The position numbers and the translations under genes were made by a program. The notes beneath the pieces are model-generated. The model was not told the DNA's origin. It saw only the letters and a list, made by a program, of their open reading frames with translations, and did not search any database. A DNA stretch of 12,833 bases from CAYGZL01 sp964354345 (GTDB lineage Bacteria > Chloroflexota > Anaerolineae > Anaerolineales > UBA4823): NCBI GenBank assembly GCA_964354345.1, contig CAYGZL010000075.1:1-12833 (forward strand). The letters run 5' to 3'. This document shows positions 7,640-12,833 of the stretch, one piece after another. Positions within the stretch are counted from its first letter, which is position 1. The number at the start of each line of letters is the position of its first letter.

Positions 7640-8149
7640 ATGAAAAAACTAATCGCCACCCGGCGGGATGTACCCTGGCTGCCAAAGCCAAGCGAAGGCC
7701 GTTTGTATCTGTCCGATGAACTACCCGACCTGGCGATCTGCAGCGCTGCGTTTGGATTCACCTTCCATGGTGAGGGTCTGTTGATGGTGCGCCTGCGTAA
7801 ACGCGGCTGGGATATCCCCGGTGGACGGATTGATCCGGGTGAGACGCCAGCAGCGGCAGCGGTGCGGGAGGTACGGGAAGAAGCCTGCGCCCGGGTTGAG
7901 ATCATCGAACTGCTCGGTATGCAGGAGTTGGAGCGTTATGGCCCTCGTCTACCCGAAGATCGCGGACCATTCCCGCTCAGCGCGCAGATATATTACCTGT
8001 GCCGGCTGGTAAAGCTTGAGCCGTTCTCCGCCAGTAAAGAAAGCCGTGAGCGTAGCTTCATCGACCCAGAGGATGCCCGTCAGGAGCCGACAATGATTTA
8101 CTATGCAGAGATTTACGAAGAAGCCTTACACCGTAACCGTGCGAAATGA
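7640..8149 (+). CDS. NUDIX hydrolase
   Basis: This 169-residue cytoplasmic protein should hydrolyse a nucleoside diphosphate linked to another moiety, using a divalent metal bound by the NUDIX box. The box lies at 62-84: G62, E68, R76-E77, E80-E81, in exact G-x5-E-x7-R-E-x2-E-E spacing. The glycine that usually follows two places after the last glutamates is Cys83 here, a mild departure that does not touch the metal ligands. The GWDIPGGRIDPGE stretch before and into the box is typical. An N-terminal segment of about 30 residues precedes the fold. The start is the first ATG after an in-frame TGA at 7631, but the only purine-rich site (AGGAA, 7619-7623) is distant, so initiation looks weak. The substrate cannot be predicted. 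It sits between two lipoprotein genes with no evident functional link. Confidence 0.9.
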   Translation: MKKLIATRRDVPWLPKPSEGRLYLSDELPDLAICSAAFGFTFHGEGLLMVRLRKRGWDIPGGRIDPGETPAAAAVREVREEACARVEIIELLGMQELERYGPRLPEDRGPFPLSAQIYYLCRLVKLEPFSASKESRERSFIDPEDARQEPTMIYYAEIYEEALHRNRAK

Positions 8150-8194
8150 AATTAACTGAGAATACTTTACAAAATAACGTTCGTAACAAGATAT

Positions 8195-8200
8195 AAGGGA
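8195..8200 (+). promoter_or_regulatory. Ribosome binding site of the DUF2807 lipoprotein
   Basis: AAGGGA lies 7 bases before the ATG at 8208 and supports the start that gives a full signal peptide. The 58-base gap before the gene is AT-rich. It contains TTTACA at 8166-8171, but no -10 box at good spacing. Confidence 0.55.
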
Positions 8201-8207
8201 CTCCAAT

Positions 8208-8957
8208 ATGAAAAATCATACCAGACTAATCATGCTCGTGATCGCGTTCACAGTTTTATTGACGCTTATGTCAGGTGGTTGTGACAATATCACCATGACT
8301 ACGATTCAAGGCTCCGGCAACGTTACCACTGATAATCGCTCCGTATCAGGTATCAGCGGTGTTAGTGTCACCACCCTGGGCGATCTGACCATTTCCCTGG
8401 GCGATACTGAAACGCTAGCTGTGGAAGGCGAGGATAACCTGCTGCCATATCTGGAGACGAATGTACGCGGCGGAAAGCTGACCATCCAGACCCGGCAGGG
8501 CACAAATATACAGACAACGAAACCGATGCGCTACCTGCTGACGGTGAAAAACCTTGAGTCGCTCTCCGTGACCAGCAGTGGAAACATCACCGCCCCGGCA
8601 TTGAACGCCAAACGCTTCCAGGTTGAAATCAGCAGCAGCGGATTTATCAGACTGGCGGGTTTGACCGCCGACTCCTTGCAGGTGCGTATCAGCAGCTCGG
8701 GTGATCTGACTGTCGGACCTGGGAATGTGCCCCAACAGGAGATCACGATCAGCAGCAGCGGTAATTACGCGGCGCCAGACTTGCAGAGCCAGACTGCCAC
8801 AGTCACCCTATCCAGCAGTGGTAACGCCACAATTTGGGTCACTGAGCGGATCTCCGGAAGCCTGAGCAGCTCGGGCTATGTGAATTATTATGGAAATCCG
8901 AGCGTCAACGTAAACACCAGCAGCTCAGGTAAAGCAATCTCGCAGGGAAATAAATAG
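8208..8957 (+). CDS. DUF2807 (GIN domain) lipoprotein, predicted beta-helix
   Basis: This 249-residue exported protein has a hydrophobic signal ending in S-G-G-C, with the candidate lipidated cysteine at 25. The sequence after it (IQGSGNVTTDNR) is the usual opening of the DUF2807 domain, annotated in databases as a putative auto-transporter adhesin head (GIN) domain. From residue 123 an S-S-G motif recurs seven times, with its glycine at 125, 145, 165, 185, 205, 223 and 241. The step is exactly 20 residues four times and then 18 twice, as expected for coils of a parallel beta-helix with the SSG at one corner. There is no C-terminal membrane helix, so lipid anchoring at the cell surface is likely. 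The role is unknown; related proteins are often found beside envelope-stress regulators, and none is seen here. It converges on the 888-residue gene with 19 bases between stops. Confidence 0.85.
   Translation: MKNHTRLIMLVIAFTVLLTLMSGGCDNITMTTIQGSGNVTTDNRSVSGISGVSVTTLGDLTISLGDTETLAVEGEDNLLPYLETNVRGGKLTIQTRQGTNIQTTKPMRYLLTVKNLESLSVTSSGNITAPALNAKRFQVEISSSGFIRLAGLTADSLQVRISSSGDLTVGPGNVPQQEITISSSGNYAAPDLQSQTATVTLSSSGNATIWVTERISGSLSSSGYVNYYGNPSVNVNTSSSGKAISQGNK
8574..8930 (+). repeat. Seven SSG coils encoded with a 60-base period
   Basis: The segment encoding residues 123-241 of the DUF2807 lipoprotein repeats in steps of 60, 60, 60, 60, 54 and 54 bases, each step marked by Ser-Ser-Gly codons. The nucleotide sequence is itself partly conserved: AGCAGCAGCG occurs at 8631-8640 and 8751-8760, exactly two periods apart. 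The residues between the SSG corners differ, so this is an old or strongly diverged repeat. Confidence 0.8.
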
Positions 8958-8976
8958 GCGGAGCGTTCTTCGGGAT

Positions 8977-11643
8977 TTAGCGATTCAACCCGAATGGATC
9001 ATTCAAGACATCCTCGAAATCGCCCACCGGTGGTTTTTTCGACCGGCGCAGACGCACTAGCGCCAGGCTGAGCAGCCCAATCACGACCACGCCGCCACCG
9101 GCGATACCGCCGATGAGCAGGGGAGTGGGGCGAGATTCGTTGATAGCTTGGACAGGTTTTACCTGAATTTTAGTGGTTGTCTGGTCGACTGACCCAGGCA
9201 ACACCTGGGGCTCCGGCAGCCCTGCGGGCACAAGTGGATTCACCACGACTGGCGCTTCTTGTATCGGTTGGTCCTGATAAGAAATCATGATCGGTTCGGT
9301 CTTGAATCCATAGTCAACCAACGCTTGAGAGTCGCCGGCTACATATAATCCGCCCAGAACCGCATAAGTCTCACTCCTAAAACCTTGCGGGTCGAATATT
9401 GCGGAATCGACCTGATCGTCTACAAAGGGCTCTCGGTTTATAACCTGCTCATAAGTGTTGATCTGGAGGGGCACCTGGATAAAATCCACACCGCCATAAA
9501 TAATAGTTTCTTCGTAGATCATTTCCCCCTGCTGAGTCTGGCGGGTCACCTTCCATTCGCCATCTTTGATCGATTTTACGTAGGCATCAAAGACTTGCTG
9601 AGGCGTCCATGTGGTGCGTAAAGACCAATCCTTAACATTCCCGGAGCCGATCAGGTTCGCGTACAGGGCGGTTCCTTTTGAGTTGTGCGAGTCGATATAC
9701 CATTCGGCTACTACCCGAGAGCGGAACACAGCCCGTAGATCTCGATATTCGGGTGCGTTATTTACCGCCTCAATCAGACCGGGTAGAATGAGTTTTCGAT
9801 AGAGCTCTTCCGCATATTCTTGCAGCCTGGGATCAGCATCTGGTGGGCAACCTGAACCAACCGATCCTTGTATGCCCTTCAGATTGAGATATTCACTTTC
9901 AAGTTTGACATCCAGAGGGGCATCGAGTATGTAGATTGCATTCGGTGAAGTCCAGACATTGACCTGGCCAGGTACAATCCATTGACGGAAGGAAAAACAA
10001 ATTAACCCGGTTTTATTCTGCTCGTCGTAAGTATTTACTTGGTCCCAAAACTCTTTCCCAATGGGCGAATCGGGGTGTATGAGGGTGGCGACACTTTTCT
10101 TCAATTGAAAATCGGCCTCGAGTAAGATCCGACCGGCATCAGTTTTACCTAACTCAGAATTAATGATCCGATCTGGCTCATTTGGATTGAGATTAACCCA
10201 GAAATTATCAGGAGATAACGCCAACCAGACGAAGAAAGCATCCGAGGCCAATTGGGCAGCCTGTCCAGCTTCAACGAGTGTCTCGCCTGGACTGCCTATG
10301 TCAGAGCGAAAGCTGTAGGCCAATCCATGCAGTTTATCGAGGTTGAATTCAGCGAAATAGTTCAGGTTGACCTGGCGGAAATCCAAACCGCCTGGTAACC
10401 CAGCGATTGGATTGAGTGAAGTGCGAGTCACATAATCCACACCAGGTAGTGGAGGTGGAGACAGTGGCACAAAAATAACTCCCGACTCTATCCCTGCCCC
10501 ACCACCCATCGGAGTGGGCGGTGAATCATCGTGTCCACCCGGTGTATTTTCCGGAGGTTCAGGTGTATTGCCACCGCCGTTCCCTTTTTTAATTTCGGGA
10601 CCATTGTCACCCCCATTCGATACAACTTCCGGCATTTCAGTTGGTCCACCTGGAGGAATAATGATAAAAGGATAACGAGTGGCAATCAAATCCATAAGCT
10701 CCTTATCATCATCACTCGCTGGTTCAAGAGAAGGAGCGTTGTGATCCAATGTTCGCCTGCGAAAGGCTGCGCAGGTCATCCGAACCGGTCTTGAAAATCT
10801 ACCACTCCCAAGATATTCTCTGACAATTACCTCACCCTCATATGTCATACCGGCAATATGGTATCGAAATGGATTGATATTCATATGGTCAGGATTGGTA
10901 TCAATTATGTAAACCCGGATTTCAGGATTAGCATCTTTTAACCTCATCGCTGTATCCCGATCATTTGCATTATCAATCGACCAAAAGTCGCCAACTTCTA
11001 CGACAATTGTGACACGGCCTTGCAGTGTGTCGATTGTAGCCTGGGTGTCCTGCTCGCTGCCGCGGCTGCTAAAAACCACCAATGAGCCGACCGGATTAAG
11101 ATTATGATCCGCCAGCAGCGGGATGCTCCTGACCGAGGTGTTACCGCCGTTACTGCCGACAAATCCTTGAACATTAAATTCGTAATCGGACTTTTTCTGA
11201 ATTACAGCATTCAAATTCAGGAGAAAATCTGTTGTAAATGTCGTCACATCATCTTGAGTTACGTCATCGAAGTAACCCAGGGTGTTGATATATTGGACGG
11301 TGCGAATTTCAATTTCTGTCGCCCCATCATCGATCGCAGTCTGAATACGCTCTCCGAGCACCTTTTCATATTCATCCCGGGGTAAATTTTGGACATCATC
11401 CATTAAAACCAATATCCTACCCCCTTCAGAGACCGGAAAGATGGGAGTGAAATCGGAGCCAAAATTAGTTGAATTTCGCCTTTCATAATCCTGGTATGTG
11501 TTAATACCTCTGTCAGTCCAATAAATTGTGATCTTCTTTTTCCCGCTCTCTTGCGCACTTACTTCCGAATTCCCCCATATTAAGAGGCAGGCGAAAATCA
11601 ATGCAATAATCAAAATAAGGTATCTTTTGGAGATCCTGACCAT
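8977..11643 (-). CDS. Exported, C-terminally membrane-anchored protein of unknown function (888 aa)
   Basis: I do not recognise a named family. A signal peptide at 1-30 with a plausible cleavage site (VSA/QE) leads to an N-terminal domain at about 37-330. That domain alternates strands and helices (e.g. RILVLMDD at 76-83, GSLVVFSS at 186-193, VTIVVEVGD at 211-219, IRVYIIDTN at 242-250), which suggests a Rossmann-like or von Willebrand-A-like fold, but I see no certain MIDAS motif. A linker rich in Gly, Pro, Asn and Asp (331-400) joins a second domain at about 402-790. This contains a striking FWVNLNPNEPDRII segment (481-494), then TDAGRILLEADFQLKK (501-516). A helix at 842-863, basic RLRRSKK, and a cytoplasmic tail ending DVLNDPFGLNR complete it. 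Most of the protein lies outside the membrane. The start has an excellent GGAGGTG. The gene is divergent from URO-D and has its own promoter. Confidence 0.8.
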   Translation of the reverse strand: MVRISKRYLILIIALIFACLLIWGNSEVSAQESGKKKITIYWTDRGINTYQDYERRNSTNFGSDFTPIFPVSEGGRILVLMDDVQNLPRDEYEKVLGERIQTAIDDGATEIEIRTVQYINTLGYFDDVTQDDVTTFTTDFLLNLNAVIQKKSDYEFNVQGFVGSNGGNTSVRSIPLLADHNLNPVGSLVVFSSRGSEQDTQATIDTLQGRVTIVVEVGDFWSIDNANDRDTAMRLKDANPEIRVYIIDTNPDHMNINPFRYHIAGMTYEGEVIVREYLGSGRFSRPVRMTCAAFRRRTLDHNAPSLEPASDDDKELMDLIATRYPFIIIPPGGPTEMPEVVSNGGDNGPEIKKGNGGGNTPEPPENTPGGHDDSPPTPMGGGAGIESGVIFVPLSPPPLPGVDYVTRTSLNPIAGLPGGLDFRQVNLNYFAEFNLDKLHGLAYSFRSDIGSPGETLVEAGQAAQLASDAFFVWLALSPDNFWVNLNPNEPDRIINSELGKTDAGRILLEADFQLKKSVATLIHPDSPIGKEFWDQVNTYDEQNKTGLICFSFRQWIVPGQVNVWTSPNAIYILDAPLDVKLESEYLNLKGIQGSVGSGCPPDADPRLQEYAEELYRKLILPGLIEAVNNAPEYRDLRAVFRSRVVAEWYIDSHNSKGTALYANLIGSGNVKDWSLRTTWTPQQVFDAYVKSIKDGEWKVTRQTQQGEMIYEETIIYGGVDFIQVPLQINTYEQVINREPFVDDQVDSAIFDPQGFRSETYAVLGGLYVAGDSQALVDYGFKTEPIMISYQDQPIQEAPVVVNPLVPAGLPEPQVLPGSVDQTTTKIQVKPVQAINESRPTPLLIGGIAGGGVVVIGLLSLALVRLRRSKKPPVGDFEDVLNDPFGLNR

Positions 11644-11647
11644 TTTT

Positions 11648-11654
11648 CACCTCC
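11648..11654 (-). promoter_or_regulatory. Ribosome binding site of the 888-residue protein
   Basis: CACCTCC on the + strand reads GGAGGTG on the coding strand, 4 bases before the ATG at 11643. It is the strongest ribosome binding site in the window and confirms the start in front of the signal peptide. Confidence 0.85.
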
Positions 11655-11677
11655 AATGTACTTAACCGATACTTACT

Positions 11678-11705
11678 ATCTTAGGCCACATTCTTGACCT
11701 GTCAA
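11678..11705 (-). promoter_or_regulatory. Sigma-70-type promoter of the 888-residue protein
   Basis: Read on the reverse strand, a perfect TTGACA (+ strand 11700-11705) is followed after 16 bases by TAAGAT (+ strand 11678-11683), four of six to the -10 consensus. Transcription would begin near 11671, giving a leader of roughly 28 bases that contains the GGAGGTG site. The -35 box lies inside the palindrome at 11692-11707. Confidence 0.55.
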
Positions 11706-11707
11706 GA
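11692..11707. promoter_or_regulatory. 16-base palindrome, candidate operator
   Basis: TCTTGAC-CT-GTCAAGA is a perfect inverted repeat with 7-base arms and a 2-base centre. It covers the -35 box of the reverse-strand promoter and lies about 70 bases before the -10 box of the URO-D gene. The size and symmetry suit a dimeric repressor with a helix-turn-helix. No regulator gene is in the window. Confidence 0.5.
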
Positions 11708-11774
11708 TGTAAATGTCTGAGTATTTCTTAACGTAATGCGATATACTCGGTGTTCGCTATAACATATCTTTCTG

Positions 11775-11780
11775 TATAAT
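11775..11780 (+). promoter_or_regulatory. TATAAT -10 box of the URO-D-family gene, nearly leaderless
   Basis: A perfect TATAAT ends 11 bases before the ATG at 11792. A start site 6-8 bases after the box would leave a leader of only about 4-5 bases. No ribosome binding site is visible in the 11 bases between, which fits leaderless translation. The -35 region is poor (TTCGCT at 11753-11758, 16-base spacer), so an activator may be needed. Confidence 0.5.
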
Positions 11781-11791
11781 AAGATAATTAC

Positions 11792-12833
11792 ATGCCCACC
11801 ATTCTTACAAAACGTGAACGCATCCTGCGCACCATGGCCTGCCAGGAGACCGACCGGGTGCCGCTTTATGACCTGCTGATCTGCGACCGGGCCATCGAGC
11901 ATTTCAGCGGCGAGACGCTCCCGCCCCGTCTGGAGGATGAGCCCACCCGCCGGGCGTATAAACGCCTCACTGGAAAGGCGATCGCGCGCTTCCTGGATAT
12001 GACCCGCACAAGCGATTTCGGTCCGCTGATCGATCGCGATATCGTTGACGAAGATGGCTTCGTGATCCACGAGGATACCTGGGAAAAGACCAGTTGGATC
12101 AGCCAGCGACCGTTTGATGACCTGGAGGGCGCCAAGGCGTACCTGCATAGGCGGATCGGTCGCGCTGAAGCGGAAACCAAAGCCATCCGACTCAATCCAC
12201 GCACCTATGGGGAACGCTATCGCAGGAATTTCCTGGAACATACGGTCGGCCACCTGGGCGATACAGTGCACCTGCTGGCTGAACAAGGCACCGGCCTGGA
12301 TGAGATGCTGTACCGCCTGGGATTTCAATTGCTGGCTTACCTGATGGCCGACGACCCTAGCCTGATCTCTGCGTTCTTAGAAACATTCACCACCTACAAT
12401 ATCACCGTCTGTCATGCCGTGGCGGATGCGCAGTTGTCGCCGGCAGTGCTGACCTACGGCGACATCGCCTATAAGAACCACCTGTTGTACTCGCCGAAAT
12501 TCCTGCGAGCTGAGTTCTTCCCGCGCCTGAAACAGCTGAATGATGCCTGGCATGAGCATGGCATCCAGTGCCTGTTCCACTCAGACGGCTACGTGATGGC
12601 TGTTCTGGAAGACCTGGTGGCAACTGGCATCGATGGATTGAACCCGATCGAGACAGTGGCAGGCATGAACCTGGCAGAAGTACGCCGCAAGTACCCGCGC
12701 TTGTTCCTGGCGGGTGGCATCGATATGAGCCAGTTGCTCTCGAATGGAACCCCAGAAGAAGTGCGGGAGGTATGCCGGCAGGCGATCCGCGACGCTTACC
12801 CGGGATACTTCATGGGCTCGACGACGGAAGCCG
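11792..12833 (+). CDS. Uroporphyrinogen decarboxylase (URO-D) family protein, MtaA/CmuA-like, 3' end cut by window
   Basis: The frame is open from ATG 11792 to the window edge: 347 codons plus one base, no stop. The N-terminus (KRERILRTMACQETDRVPLYD) is the standard opening of the non-heme URO-D group that includes corrinoid methyltransferases and many uncharacterised catabolic proteins. Further family landmarks are HSDG at 263-266, GIDGLNPIE at 279-287, LAGGID at 306-311, the helix starting TPEEV at 320, and MGSTTE near the edge. In zinc-binding MtaA-type methyltransferases the first landmark carries His-x-Cys. Here it is His-Ser-Asp, so the metal site, if any, differs. A role in heme synthesis is unlikely because these proteins diverge from HemE and no heme gene is nearby. 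They are often found with sugar or methylated-compound catabolism in anaerobes. The start rests on the conserved N-terminus, since no ribosome binding site is present. Confidence 0.88.
   Translation, partial: MPTILTKRERILRTMACQETDRVPLYDLLICDRAIEHFSGETLPPRLEDEPTRRAYKRLTGKAIARFLDMTRTSDFGPLIDRDIVDEDGFVIHEDTWEKTSWISQRPFDDLEGAKAYLHRRIGRAEAETKAIRLNPRTYGERYRRNFLEHTVGHLGDTVHLLAEQGTGLDEMLYRLGFQLLAYLMADDPSLISAFLETFTTYNITVCHAVADAQLSPAVLTYGDIAYKNHLLYSPKFLRAEFFPRLKQLNDAWHEHGIQCLFHSDGYVMAVLEDLVATGIDGLNPIETVAGMNLAEVRRKYPRLFLAGGIDMSQLLSNGTPEEVREVCRQAIRDAYPGYFMGSTTEA

Noticed and set aside
11104..11385. Forward open frame of 93 codons inside the 888-residue gene
   Set aside because: Antisense shadow with no ribosome binding site. 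The reverse frame is continuous over 888 codons with signal peptide and anchor.
11702..12328. Reverse-strand open frame of 208 codons
   Set aside because: It lies wholly antisense to the well-supported URO-D-family gene, has no ribosome binding site or recognisable motif, and its length is explained by codon bias of the real frame.
1..12833. CRISPR arrays, tRNA or rRNA genes, insertion sequences, toxin-antitoxin or defence genes
   Set aside because: I looked for direct repeats with spacers, terminal inverted repeats, transposase motifs and small paired ORFs and found none that hold up.

Overview
The window most likely comes from an anaerobic, heterotrophic bacterium of the Chloroflexota (Anaerolineae-like). 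This is an inference from gene content: a fused DppB-DppC permease, an LppM-like lipoprotein with a second membrane anchor, a GH4 glycosidase, and a non-heme uroporphyrinogen-decarboxylase-family protein. No marker gene is present to prove it. Genes are dense, base composition is moderate, and no RNA gene, mobile element or CRISPR array is visible.

Positions 1-4886 hold a forward run of three transport genes. The first is a single 873-residue protein joining the two permease subunits of a peptide/nickel-type ABC importer. It is followed after 12 bases by a DrrA/CcmA-type ATPase, which overlaps by 4 bases an ABC-2 type permease. The last two form a complete exporter pair. The importer's own OppD/OppF-type ATPases and its binding protein are not in the window.

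Positions 4891-6444 (reverse) encode a GH4 NAD/metal-dependent glycosidase whose CHG motif points to the alpha-glucuronidase/galacturonidase branch. It converges on the exporter permease with only 4 bases between the stop codons. A 274-base divergent intergenic region separates it from the next block.

Positions 6719-8957 (forward) encode an LppM-like lipoprotein with a C-terminal membrane anchor, a doubtful 44-codon ORF, a NUDIX hydrolase, and a DUF2807 lipoprotein that is probably a small beta-helix. Positions 8977-11643 (reverse) encode an 888-residue exported, membrane-anchored protein that I do not recognise. Together these make an envelope-protein neighbourhood. Two of its members end in similar short cytoplasmic tails (DDLNPLG and DVLNDPFG).

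Positions 11644-11791 are a compact divergent control region with a 16-base palindrome over a perfect TTGACA box. From 11792 to the window edge runs a URO-D-family methyltransferase-like gene, cut off at its 3' end and probably read from a nearly leaderless transcript.

I see no clear new defence or mobile system. The best leads are the fused permease with a roughly 200-residue extracytoplasmic insert, the unknown 888-residue surface protein, the shared tail motif, and the palindrome-centred divergent promoter.
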